Assembly: GCA_003281405.1 (NCBI GenBank)
Contig: QCCD01000016.1
Location: 1-32,459 of the forward strand
DNA length: 32,459 nt
Source: Prochlorococcus sp. AG-347-K16
GTDB lineage: Bacteria; Cyanobacteriota; Cyanobacteriia; PCC-6307; Cyanobiaceae
Reading direction: 5' to 3'
Shown: positions 9,685-17,910 of the stretch, one piece after another
How the letters are laid out: every line of letters starts with the position of its first letter
Numbering within the stretch: the stretch's first letter is position 1
Translations under genes and position numbers: made by a program
Notes under the pieces: generated by a model
Database searches by the model: none
What the model was told of the DNA's origin: nothing
Seen by the model: only the letters and a program-made list of their open reading frames with translations

Positions 9685-10704
9685 TTAAGCTGCTTTTTGA
9701 TGAGTTGTCATTACTCTAAGTTTTAATATTGCTTTAGCTTCTAGTTGCCTTACTCTTTCTCGTGAAACATTAATTTGTCTTCCTATTTCTGCAAGTGTTA
9801 ATGGTTCTTCACCATCTAATCCAAATCTGAGCTTCATTATTTTTTGTTCTCTTTCATTTAATTGTGAAAGCCAAGTTCCTAAATGTTCTTTTTGAATAGT
9901 TCTATCCATTCCTTCCATCGGCTCTTCACAATTTGGATCAGGTATTAGTTCACCAAGAGTACTTCTATCTTCTTCGCCTCTTGCATGAGCATCTAGGGAG
10001 GCGCAAGGAGCACTTTGAGAAATTAAATCTTCTAAATCTTTTTGATCAATTCCCATTTCAGTTGCCATTTCCAATCTGGTAGGTTGTCTACCAAATTTAT
10101 GTGATAATTCTCTAGAGACTCTTCTCATTTTGGATAGTTTTTCACTTATGTGAATAGGCAAACGGATTGTTCTTGCACTGTTATCAATAGCCCTTGTCAT
10201 TCCTTGCCTAATCCACCAGTAAGCATAAGTTGAGAATTTATATCCCATAGCAGGATCAAATTTATCTACAGCTCTTTCAAGGCCAATAGCTCCTTCTTGC
10301 ACAAGGTCTAATAATTCAAGCCCTTGGTTTTGGTATTTTTTTGCAACTGAGACAACAAGCCTTAGATTAGCTGCCATCATTCTATCTCTAGCTCTTTTGC
10401 CAATTTTAATTTGATAAAGATTTCGTTGCGTTCTATCAGTTTCAGGAATCTGTAGCAACTTTTTCATGTTCTGAACATGATGAGCTAACTCTATTTCCTC
10501 TGCTGGAGTCAAAAGAGGCACTCTGCCAATGCTACTTAAGTAATAGCCAATAGAATCTGAAGCGAGTCTGCCAGATTTTTTTTGGCTTTGTTTTGCAGTA
10601 AGACTGGATTTCGATTTGCGAGACTTGCCCGCAGTGTTTGGTAATCTTGGCTCATCAAAATTATTATCTGAAGAGCTTTTCGCAGATTCCAGAGGGATCC
10701 CCAT
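9685..10704 (-). CDS. RNA polymerase sigma-70 factor, RpoD-like (probably group 2)
   Basis: Directs RNA polymerase to promoters. After a basic, Ser/Lys-rich N-terminus of about 50 residues, it shows region 1.2 (DSIGYYLSSIGRVPLL), region 2 (LVVSVAKKYQNQGLELLDLV through KFSTYAYWWIRQGMTRAI), region 3 (RTIRLPIHISEKL) and region 4 with the helix-turn-helix INVSRERVRQLEAKA. About 340 residues without a long region 1.1 fits the group 2 sigma factors common in cyanobacteria, used for stress or light responses; the principal sigma cannot be wholly excluded. Two starts are possible: GTG at 10707 and ATG at 10704. I chose the ATG because it lies 8 bases from a perfect AGGAGG, while the GTG lies only 5 away. 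A kinase-type membrane gene follows five bases after the stop. Confidence 0.95.
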   Translation of the reverse strand: MGIPLESAKSSSDNNFDEPRLPNTAGKSRKSKSSLTAKQSQKKSGRLASDSIGYYLSSIGRVPLLTPAEEIELAHHVQNMKKLLQIPETDRTQRNLYQIKIGKRARDRMMAANLRLVVSVAKKYQNQGLELLDLVQEGAIGLERAVDKFDPAMGYKFSTYAYWWIRQGMTRAIDNSARTIRLPIHISEKLSKMRRVSRELSHKFGRQPTRLEMATEMGIDQKDLEDLISQSAPCASLDAHARGEEDRSTLGELIPDPNCEEPMEGMDRTIQKEHLGTWLSQLNEREQKIMKLRFGLDGEEPLTLAEIGRQINVSRERVRQLEAKAILKLRVMTTHQKAA

Positions 10705-10712
10705 CACCCTGG

Positions 10713-10718
10713 CCTCCT
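10713..10718 (-). promoter_or_regulatory. Strong Shine-Dalgarno site of the sigma-factor gene
   Basis: The minus strand reads AGGAGG here, 8 bases before the ATG at 10704 and 5 before the alternative GTG at 10707. It is unusual for this window, where almost no other gene has a recognisable Shine-Dalgarno core, and it decides the start in favour of the ATG. Confidence 0.75.
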
Positions 10719-10912
10719 AAATAGTGGATTTTTTAAAAAGCTAGCACTGAAATCGAAATAAAAACTACTTTTACGTTGAAATTTTAAAGACAAAAATTTT
10801 TTTTTAAATGCTTATTTCTTGAAATCCCCTGATATTAATAGATTTTTTAAAAATTAAAAAAATTTTAAATTTTAAGTATTTTTTTAAAATGTTGTAAAAA
10901 TCAATATTAATT
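10719..10912. other. AT-rich intergenic region, sigma-factor leader and ppk downstream region
   Basis: This is the longest non-coding stretch between two same-strand genes in the window. It is rich in A and T runs. It must contain the 3' end of the ppk message and, most likely, the promoter and long leader of the sigma-factor gene. I find no open frame of useful length on either strand and no GC-rich hairpin with a T-run that would make a Rho-independent terminator. The AT-only repeats near 10845-10880 are not distinctive in this base composition. I cannot place a promoter with confidence. Confidence 0.5.
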
Positions 10913-12991
10913 TTATTTTTCTATTAGGTCAATTTGCGAACGATTATCCGAGGAATCTAATTCATATTTTGAATAAGAACCATCTTCTTTCATTATCCAA
11001 GAAAAGTAATCATCTTTAATGTAGGTTTGCAAAAGTGAGTATATTTTACATTTCAATTCATAATCCTCTATTGGAGTAACAGCTTCTATTCTTCTATCAA
11101 GATTTCTTCTCATCCAATCAGCACTCCCAATAAAAACCTCATTATTACCGTTGTTACAAAACCAAAAAATTCTTGAGTGTTCAAGAAAGTGGCCAATAAT
11201 GCTTATGACTTTAATATTTTCACTTAAATTTTTTCTTTGTGGATATAAGCAACAAATACCTCTTATGATGAGGTTAATTTTTACACCTGAGTCTGAAGCT
11301 AAATAAAGAAGTTTAATTATTTCTGGATCTACTAAAGAATTCATTTTTGCAATTATTTCGGCTTTTTTGCCTTCCTTTGCATTTTTAATTTCTCTTTTTA
11401 TCAAAAATATAAATTTCTCTCTCATCGATGAGGGAGAAACTAATAACTTTTGATAACTTTTTTGTTTAGAAAAACCTGATAAGTAATTAAATAACTCAAG
11501 TAAATCTGATGCAATATCAGGATCAGTTGAAAGTAATCCTAAATCTGTATAAAACATTGAAGTATTAGAGTTATAATTTCCAGTTCCAATATGGAAATAA
11601 TTCCTTAATCGTCCTTTTTCTTTTCTTACTATTAAAGCTATTTTTGTATGTGTTTTAAATCCTATGATTCCATATACAACATGAATTCCAGCTTGTTCAA
11701 GTTGTTTTGCCCATTGAATATTATTGTCTTCATCAAATCTTGCTTTTAGTTCTACAAGAGTCATTACTTCTTTCCCGTTCTCTGCAGCTCTCATTAAAGC
11801 TGCAATGATCGGCGAATCCTTGGAAACTCGATATAAAGTAATTTTTATAGCCATAACAAGTGGATCATCAGCTGCTTTGTTTATAAATTCTTCAACTGAA
11901 GTTTTAAATAAGTCGTATGGATGATGTAGCAGAATATTTTTTTTTCTAAGTATATTAAAAATAGAATTAAGGTTTTTGTTCGCAGGTAAGTCTAAATTTT
12001 TTAATTTCGGGTGAGTTTTCCCAATTAGTAAATTTTCTTTTAAATCATCTCTATTAATTTTTGTAAGCTGATTAAAATCGTCAAGGCCTAAAAAACTTTT
12101 GCAAAAGTAAATATACTCTTTTTGTATTGAGATACTTTCAATGAGTAATTTCAGAATATTTTCTGGCATATCCGATTCAACTTCTAATCTAACTACGTCT
12201 CCACCTAATCTTCTCTTTTGCAAACTTTGTTCAACTGCTAAAAGAAGATCATCAGCTTCAAGTTCTTTTAATTCTAAATCTGCATCCCTTGTCACTCTAA
12301 AAAAAGAGTAATTTATACATTCCATTCCGTTAAATAAAGTATTTATATTATTCCCAATTAAATCTTCAACACTTATGAAAAAATATGTACTTTCATCATC
12401 GTGTTGAATAATTTCATTGGGAATTTGTATAAATCTATTTATATTTTTTGTTGGTATTTTTACTCTGACAAACTGATTTTTAGAATCTTCCCCATCCCTT
12501 ATTAAAGCTGCCAAATTTAGACTTAAATTACTTATAAAGGGAAATGGATGTGCTGGATCAACAACCAATGGAGTTAATAAAGGAAAAATAGATGAAATAA
12601 AGTAGTTATTGCACCAATTTCTTTGATTTTCACTAAGGTCCTTATATTTTTTTAAAATTACACCTTTTTCTTTTAATTCATTATTTAGTTCATTATTTAT
12701 ATAGTTTTCTTGTAGGGTAGTTAACTTCTTTACTTCATTATTTATTTTTTTTAATTGCTCTTTAGGGGTAAGTCCATCAACACTTTTTTTTGTAACACCT
12801 GCTTCAACTTGAGCTTTTAATGAAGCTACCCTTACCATAAAAAATTCATCTAGATTATTACTAAAAATTGAACAAAATTTTACTTTATCTAGGATTTTGT
12901 ACTCCTTTTCCATTCCAGTTAGGAGTACTCTTTTATTGAATTCAATCCAACTTAATTCTCTATTAATAAAAACATCAGCCTGGCTTTTCAT
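10913..12991 (-). CDS. ppk: Polyphosphate kinase 1
   Basis: Reversibly transfers the gamma-phosphate of ATP to inorganic polyphosphate, building phosphate and energy stores; relevant in phosphate-poor oceans. PPK1 domain order is visible: N domain (FINRELSWIEFNKRVL), head domain, and the two phospholipase-D-like C domains. The autophosphorylated histidine is in YFHIGTGNYN. The second conserved histidine is in GHFLEHSRIFWF. ATP and metal contacts include ITLYRVSKDSPI and VELKARFDEDNN. Length 692 residues is normal. The ATG overlaps the stop of the upstream MFS gene as TAATG on the minus strand, which points to translational coupling. The ending is followed by the AT-rich gap before the sigma gene. 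Confidence 0.96.
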   Translation of the reverse strand: MKSQADVFINRELSWIEFNKRVLLTGMEKEYKILDKVKFCSIFSNNLDEFFMVRVASLKAQVEAGVTKKSVDGLTPKEQLKKINNEVKKLTTLQENYINNELNNELKEKGVILKKYKDLSENQRNWCNNYFISSIFPLLTPLVVDPAHPFPFISNLSLNLAALIRDGEDSKNQFVRVKIPTKNINRFIQIPNEIIQHDDESTYFFISVEDLIGNNINTLFNGMECINYSFFRVTRDADLELKELEADDLLLAVEQSLQKRRLGGDVVRLEVESDMPENILKLLIESISIQKEYIYFCKSFLGLDDFNQLTKINRDDLKENLLIGKTHPKLKNLDLPANKNLNSIFNILRKKNILLHHPYDLFKTSVEEFINKAADDPLVMAIKITLYRVSKDSPIIAALMRAAENGKEVMTLVELKARFDEDNNIQWAKQLEQAGIHVVYGIIGFKTHTKIALIVRKEKGRLRNYFHIGTGNYNSNTSMFYTDLGLLSTDPDIASDLLELFNYLSGFSKQKSYQKLLVSPSSMREKFIFLIKREIKNAKEGKKAEIIAKMNSLVDPEIIKLLYLASDSGVKINLIIRGICCLYPQRKNLSENIKVISIIGHFLEHSRIFWFCNNGNNEVFIGSADWMRRNLDRRIEAVTPIEDYELKCKIYSLLQTYIKDDYFSWIMKEDGSYSKYELDSSDNRSQIDLIEK

Positions 12992-14280
12992 TAAAATACT
13001 TTTGATTTTTGATTATTAAAAGAATTATTACTTTTACCCTCTGCAATAAGATATATCATGAAAAGTAAGATAACGGAACCAGCTATAAAAGGTGATTTAG
13101 GACCAAAACTATCATAAACCCTTCCTGCCATTGCAATTCCTAAAACTCCTCCAAGACTCTGCAGACCTTGAAGATTACTTAAAATTGATCCTTGTTTATC
13201 AATGTCTAATTTCTTTGATATAAGTGCTCTTAAGGTGGGCGTAATTAACCCTGCCCCAACGGCTAAAAATGATACAGCGGAATAAATATTAATTGTCGCA
13301 TTTTCTTTGGGAGCAGTTATTAAAAGAGCACATGCTACAAGAATGAAGCCTGATCCAATAAGTGTTAATCGCATTTCTCCAAATTGCTTTACCAGAGGCC
13401 CAATTAGTCCTCCCTGAACGATAATTGCAATGATTCCAACTACAACAAGCGTTCCACTTGATGCTTTGGTCGTCCAATTTAAAGATTCTTGAAGGAAAAA
13501 TATAAGGATATTGGTCAATCCAGTAAAAGCAATAAAGTAAATAAAAAAAGCTAATGATAATTTTTTAATCTTTTCTTCTTTGAAAACTGTAAATAGGTTA
13601 TTTAAAGGGTTTTTTAGAATAGTTTTTGATTTATTTGAGTCGCTATTAGGCTTGGTTTCCGGTAAGTAAAAAAATACAAGGAGGAAATTTATTATTGGAA
13701 TGATTGAGGCTATCAAAACTGGAATAATAAAATTATTATTTGTATTTTTTGCAAAAATTACAACAAAAATATTACCTAAGAAAAAACTTAAACCAAAAGC
13801 TACACCAATAAGACCAAATGTTTTTGCTCTTTTTTCAGGGCTTGAAATATCTGCAAGAATTGTTGTTGCAGTAGCTGCAGTCCCCCCACTTAAACCGTCA
13901 ATTAGTCTTGCTAAAAATAATAAAAATAAAGGGATAGAGGCTATTGAATTTGACCAATCAAAAAGAACCGTAAAAGATAATATTGATATTCCTAGGACTG
14001 AACCAGTAATACAAAAAAGAGTGACAGGTCTTCTTCCATATCTATCACTCATAAGTCCTATAAAAGGAGAAGCTGTAAATTGAGCTAATTGGTAAGTGCA
14101 TGATAATAAGCCATATGTACTTGCTTTAGAATCAAAAAGTAAAACAAAGGAGGGTAATATGGGTAACAGTATACTTTCACTTAAACGATCATTTAGAAGA
14201 GTGATAAAAGCACTAAGGAGAGTAAATTTTTTATTTGGTTTTAATAAACTTTCTTTCACAATATTTACCTTCATTTCCAT
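12991..14280 (-). CDS. MFS transporter (drug/metabolite efflux type)
   Basis: Polytopic membrane transporter of about 12 helices. Motif A of the major facilitator superfamily is seen between helices 2 and 3 as GLMSDRYGRRPV (about residues 75-86). A second, degenerate half-repeat is present in the later part. A motif C-like Gly/Ala-rich helix GLIGVAFGLSFFLGN supports a drug:H+ antiporter (DHA1, TetA-like) subgroup. Length 429 residues fits. The substrate is unknown; efflux is inferred from subgroup only. The start is the ATG at 14280; a second ATG two codons later (14274) is equally possible and neither has a clear Shine-Dalgarno site. The gene is coupled to ppk by a TAATG junction and diverges from cobA with only 24 bases between start codons. 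Confidence 0.88.
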   Translation of the reverse strand: MEMKVNIVKESLLKPNKKFTLLSAFITLLNDRLSESILLPILPSFVLLFDSKASTYGLLSCTYQLAQFTASPFIGLMSDRYGRRPVTLFCITGSVLGISILSFTVLFDWSNSIASIPLFLLFLARLIDGLSGGTAATATTILADISSPEKRAKTFGLIGVAFGLSFFLGNIFVVIFAKNTNNNFIIPVLIASIIPIINFLLVFFYLPETKPNSDSNKSKTILKNPLNNLFTVFKEEKIKKLSLAFFIYFIAFTGLTNILIFFLQESLNWTTKASSGTLVVVGIIAIIVQGGLIGPLVKQFGEMRLTLIGSGFILVACALLITAPKENATINIYSAVSFLAVGAGLITPTLRALISKKLDIDKQGSILSNLQGLQSLGGVLGIAMAGRVYDSFGPKSPFIAGSVILLFMIYLIAEGKSNNSFNNQKSKVF

Positions 14281-14304
14281 TAACTTCTACTACCATACTT
14301 GTTA

Positions 14305-15120
14305 ATGGAGACTATTGTGCCCGGCATTGTTTATTTAGTTGGAGCAGGTCCTGGTGACCCTGAGCTTTTAACTCTAAAAGCTTTACGCCTAATAAAATAT
14401 TGTGATGCATTAGTTCATGATGCTTTAATTCCTGATGAAATAACAAAAGAGGCAGGAAAAAATACAGAAATTTTCCATGTAGGTAAAAGAGCTGGGAAGT
14501 GTTCTGTACCTCAGGCTGAAACTAATGCTCTTATTTTGAAATTAGCAAAAGCAGGCAAAAATGTTGTAAGGCTTAAAGGGGGAGATCCATTCGTTTTTTC
14601 TAGGGGTGGTGAAGAGGTATCGATTTTAGAAAAAAATGGAATTTCAGTTGAAATCGTTCCTGGTATTACTTCTGGGATAGCTGCCCCCACATATTTTGGT
14701 ATTCCACTAACTCATAGAGATGCTGCGAGTTCCGTAACTTTTGTCACTGGACATGAGCGTGTAGATAAGGAAAAAAAGACAGTGAATTGGAGAGATTTAG
14801 CTAAATCATCAGATAGCTTAGTAATTTTTATGGGTATAAAAAATATTGAATTTATTGTGGAAGAATTAATTCTAGGTGGTTTAGATAAGAGTACTAAATG
14901 CGCTGTTATACAAGAAGCTACTTTAAAAAATCAAAAATGTTTGATAGAGAAATTAGATAATCTTCCAGATAAAATAAAAGAAAAAGAATTTTTAGCTCCG
15001 TCCATTATCATTATTGGAAAAATTGTTGAATTTAAGGTTAATAACAATATAACTAAAGTATCTGATGTCTATTTACCAGATATTAATAAAGTTCAACTAT
15101 ATAATAAATCCCAAAAGTAA
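14305..15120 (+). CDS. cobA: Uroporphyrinogen-III C-methyltransferase
   Basis: SAM-dependent enzyme that methylates uroporphyrinogen III at C-2 and C-7 to precorrin-2, the branch point to siroheme and cobalamin. The tetrapyrrole methylase fold is clear: VYLVGAGPGDPELLTLKAL at the start, GDPFVFSRGGEE in the middle, VPGITSGIAAPTYFGIPLTH, and VTFVTGHE. Length of 271 residues is that of a single-domain SUMT; there is no fused synthase (HemD) or CysG-type oxidase domain. I place the start at ATG 14305, not at the TTG two codons earlier (14299), because an ATG lies right before the conserved start. The start codon is 25 bases from the divergent MFS start. The last 28 bases overlap the 3' end of the convergent pabC. 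Confidence 0.94.
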   Translation: METIVPGIVYLVGAGPGDPELLTLKALRLIKYCDALVHDALIPDEITKEAGKNTEIFHVGKRAGKCSVPQAETNALILKLAKAGKNVVRLKGGDPFVFSRGGEEVSILEKNGISVEIVPGITSGIAAPTYFGIPLTHRDAASSVTFVTGHERVDKEKKTVNWRDLAKSSDSLVIFMGIKNIEFIVEELILGGLDKSTKCAVIQEATLKNQKCLIEKLDNLPDKIKEKEFLAPSIIIIGKIVEFKVNNNITKVSDVYLPDINKVQLYNKSQK

Positions 15121-15920
15121 ATTGGATCGAATTTAGGTTTAAGCTTTAAATCATTAACTTGATTAATTTGTCTGCAAGATAAGCTATTAATTGCAACTAT
15201 TATGTCATCATTTTGAAATTCTGGAGGGATTAATTCTTCTTTTACAATTTTCAATTTTAAAGCTTCAGAAACCATAATCCCCTCTAAACAGCCGCTCTCT
15301 TTTCTAGGAGTTATCCATTGATTATTTCTTTTAATTAGAAGATTAAATGTACTTCCACAACAAAGTTCACCTGACGTATTCAAAAGGATAGAATCATCAA
15401 ATGATTTTTCATTAGCTTCTGTCAAAACTTGTATTGCCTGATTATATGAAAATGTTTTGCATTTACTTATAAGACTGAATTCATTTATTTTTTCCTTTTG
15501 ACTAATGCAAACGCTTATCGGATTAAAATTTGGTTTGATTCTATAGAATTCAAGCCATAAATTATCCAAATCTTTTGTCTCTGAAGTGCTATCAATTGTT
15601 AGTGTTCGACCTTCATTAATTCCTCGACTATAGTTTATTCTTACTGAAGCAAATTGATCATTTTTAAGCGATAGCTTTCTAATTCCTTCTTGAATAAGTT
15701 GTCTCAAAGTCAATTTATGTATTTTGAGATTAATATTTAAAATCTTGCTACTTCTTTCTAACCTTTTCAGATGTTCATCAAAAAGAATAGGTTTGTTTTC
15801 TTTTATCAAAATGGTCTCAAATATACCATCAGCAAATTTTAATCCTCTATTATTAGCAGCAATCAATATTCTATCAATATCCAACCATTGATCCTTGTGC
15901 CAGCCTAATGTTTCAATCAT
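15093..15920 (-). CDS. pabC: Aminotransferase class IV, probable 4-amino-4-deoxychorismate lyase
   Basis: PLP-dependent fold-type IV enzyme (275 aa). As PabC it would cleave 4-amino-4-deoxychorismate into pyruvate and para-aminobenzoate, a folate precursor. Family marks are RGLKFADGIFETI (about residues 29-41) and the region KCKTFSYNQAIQVLTEAN, whose lysine is the expected Schiff-base residue. The cofactor phosphate site is expected near GCLEGIMVSEAL. The branched-chain and D-amino-acid aminotransferases belong to the same fold. I choose PabC because its ATG overlaps the pabB stop (ATGA, 4 bases), which is the usual arrangement of a pabB-pabC pair. It is the last gene of the long leftward block and overlaps cobA tail-to-tail by 28 bases. 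Confidence 0.82.
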   Translation of the reverse strand: MIETLGWHKDQWLDIDRILIAANNRGLKFADGIFETILIKENKPILFDEHLKRLERSSKILNINLKIHKLTLRQLIQEGIRKLSLKNDQFASVRINYSRGINEGRTLTIDSTSETKDLDNLWLEFYRIKPNFNPISVCISQKEKINEFSLISKCKTFSYNQAIQVLTEANEKSFDDSILLNTSGELCCGSTFNLLIKRNNQWITPRKESGCLEGIMVSEALKLKIVKEELIPPEFQNDDIIVAINSLSCRQINQVNDLKLKPKFDPIYFWDLLYS

Positions 15921-17233
15921 TTGAGTGAATCAATTAACGGTAAAAGTTTCCACTTTAGTTCATCAGTTTCTTCTTCAGGGTTTGAGTCAATAACTATTCC
16001 GCAACCAGCATATATATTGATTTTTTTGTCTTTAATTAAAAATGATCTTATTAGTATATTGCTGTCAAACTCTCCATTCCAGTCAAGCTTCAAAAATGAG
16101 CCACAGTATGGTCCACGTTCACATTCTTCTAATTCAAAAAGTCTCTGGCATGATCTTAATTTAGGTGCTCCAGTTATAGAGCCCCCAGGCCAACAAGCTT
16201 TTAATAAATCAATCCAGTTTTTGTCTTTTTTTAATTTGCCTCTGATTACTGAAGTTAGATGATGAACTTTTAAGAAACTTTCAAGCTTTAATATTTCTGG
16301 CACCATAATACTTCCTGTTTCGCAAACTTTACTTAAATCATTTCTTATTAGGTCAACAATCATAATATTTTCGGCTCTATCTTTTTCGTTCGTTATTAAA
16401 TCGATAGCATTAAGTGCGTCTTGATTTAAATCCTTATCTCTGGATCTAGTTCCTTTGATTGGTCTTGATTCTACAAAATTTTTATTATCTATTTTTATAA
16501 ATCTTTCTGGCGAGGTAGATAATACAGCCTCTTTATAATTATCATTATTTATTATTATTCCTCCAAAGGGAGCTCTTAATTTCCTTCTTATTTTCAAATA
16601 AATATCTAGAGGCTTATAGTTTTTGGAGGATTCAATTTCGCATTTAGTTGTAAGGTTTGCTTGAAATATATCCCCTAAGGAAATTAATCTTTTCAATTTT
16701 AGAATATTTTTCTGAAATTTTTCAGCCATTTCTTCCAAATTGATTTTTGAAAAATCAAAATTCAAATTTGTTTTAATAATATTTTCTTCTTCAATATTTT
16801 TAATATTATTGATTATGTTTTTATAATTCATCAGTTCAGATGAGTTTGTGCCTTCGATAATTATTTCTTTTTTTATTAGATTACATTTAATGATTGGATC
16901 ATATGATGCAATCCATAAAGTTGCCATATTAGATTTTCGCCATGGGTTTTTGGGTTCTATAAAAACTCCAGCTTCATAACTTAACCATCCAATCCAAAAT
17001 CCTTTTTCAATATTTCTTAAATTATTAAATGGATTATTAGTTTTGTCTAAGTTATCGATATCTCTTGATTGGATTATTTTTTTAGGTTTAATTCCTATTA
17101 TTGACCATTCCCCATTTTCTTTGCCATCACTGTCTAGCCAAGCTAATCCTTTATCTCCGAATTTTTTTGTTAGATGATGCGTAATCAGTGCTGGATCTAT
17201 CCATTTTTCTAGAATTATTTTTTTTATTTTCAT
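15917..17233 (-). CDS. pabB: Aminodeoxychorismate synthase component I
   Basis: Chorismate-utilising enzyme that makes 4-amino-4-deoxychorismate from chorismate and ammonia, in concert with the glutaminase PabA, which is not in the window. The C-terminal chorismate-binding domain shows IKGTRSRD, the segment DRAENIMIVDLIRNDLSKVC, KVHHLTSVIRG and GSITGAPKLRSCQ. The lysine in SRPIKGTR is typical of PabB; anthranilate synthase TrpE usually has alanine there, which supports this call over TrpE. The N-terminal half is more diverged, with GFWIGWLSYEAG visible. Length (438 aa) is typical. Its ATG overlaps the queC stop by 4 bases (ATGA), and its own stop overlaps the pabC start in the same way, so translation of queC, pabB and pabC is likely coupled. 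Confidence 0.9.
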   Translation of the reverse strand: MKIKKIILEKWIDPALITHHLTKKFGDKGLAWLDSDGKENGEWSIIGIKPKKIIQSRDIDNLDKTNNPFNNLRNIEKGFWIGWLSYEAGVFIEPKNPWRKSNMATLWIASYDPIIKCNLIKKEIIIEGTNSSELMNYKNIINNIKNIEEENIIKTNLNFDFSKINLEEMAEKFQKNILKLKRLISLGDIFQANLTTKCEIESSKNYKPLDIYLKIRRKLRAPFGGIIINNDNYKEAVLSTSPERFIKIDNKNFVESRPIKGTRSRDKDLNQDALNAIDLITNEKDRAENIMIVDLIRNDLSKVCETGSIMVPEILKLESFLKVHHLTSVIRGKLKKDKNWIDLLKACWPGGSITGAPKLRSCQRLFELEECERGPYCGSFLKLDWNGEFDSNILIRSFLIKDKKINIYAGCGIVIDSNPEEETDELKWKLLPLIDSLK

Positions 17234-17904
17234 TTTTTATTATTGTTATTAAGCCATTTTTCATAAGCGGCATTTCTAATTCTGCAGCTATCACACTTAC
17301 CGCATGGTTTTGAATTACCCGAATAACAACTCCATGTTTTGTCTAAAGGGACATGATTATCAAAAGCTAATTTAATAATTTCCTCTTTATTTAAATCTAA
17401 TAGTGGTGTCCAAAGTTTTATTGGATTATTTTCTCTTCCTCTTTTATTTGATAAAACTGCTAATTCTTGAAATTTTTTAATGTAGTCAGGTCTGCAATCT
17501 GGATAACCAGAATAATCTAGTGCATTAACTCCTAATCCTATAAAATCGGCATCTATTGCTTCGGCATAACTTAATGCAACGGAAATAAATATAGTATTTC
17601 TCCCAGGAACATAAGTATTAGGAATTTTATTAGTTTGTACTCCTTCTATTGGAATATTTTTTTTTGTGTCAGTTAATGACGAGCCTCCCCATAAAGATAA
17701 GTCAAGCTTAATTATTTTAAATTCTTCGATATCAAAGTGTTTTGCAATTATTGACGCAGAATTTAATTCTTTTTTATGACGTTGACCGTAGTCAAATGAA
17801 AGGCCAAAAATTTTAGCATCGGATTTTTTGGCGATACCAGTAACTGTGGAAGAATCTAAACCTCCAGATAATAAAACTACTATCGATTTATTTTTAAGAG
17901 TCAT
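17230..17904 (-). CDS. queC: 7-cyano-7-deazaguanine (preQ0) synthase
   Basis: ATP-dependent ligase that turns 7-carboxy-7-deazaguanine into preQ0, the precursor of queuosine in tRNA. The PP-loop is LLSGGLDSSTV (SGGLDS at residues 13-18). The family segment GLSFDYGQRHKKEL follows. The zinc-binding cysteine cluster is near the end as TWSCYSGNSKPCGKCDSC. Length (224 aa) is normal. It starts 6 bases after the queE stop, and its stop overlaps the pabB start. In picocyanobacteria the queC product goes to tRNA queuosine; a role in DNA modification is not indicated by neighbours here. Confidence 0.95.
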   Translation of the reverse strand: MTLKNKSIVVLLSGGLDSSTVTGIAKKSDAKIFGLSFDYGQRHKKELNSASIIAKHFDIEEFKIIKLDLSLWGGSSLTDTKKNIPIEGVQTNKIPNTYVPGRNTIFISVALSYAEAIDADFIGLGVNALDYSGYPDCRPDYIKKFQELAVLSNKRGRENNPIKLWTPLLDLNKEEIIKLAFDNHVPLDKTWSCYSGNSKPCGKCDSCRIRNAAYEKWLNNNNKK

Positions 17905-17910
17905 ATGATT

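Noticed and set aside
10845-10880. AT-rich inverted repeat after ppk as a terminator
   Set aside because: The repeat is only A and T runs with no GC stem; it cannot be told from base composition.
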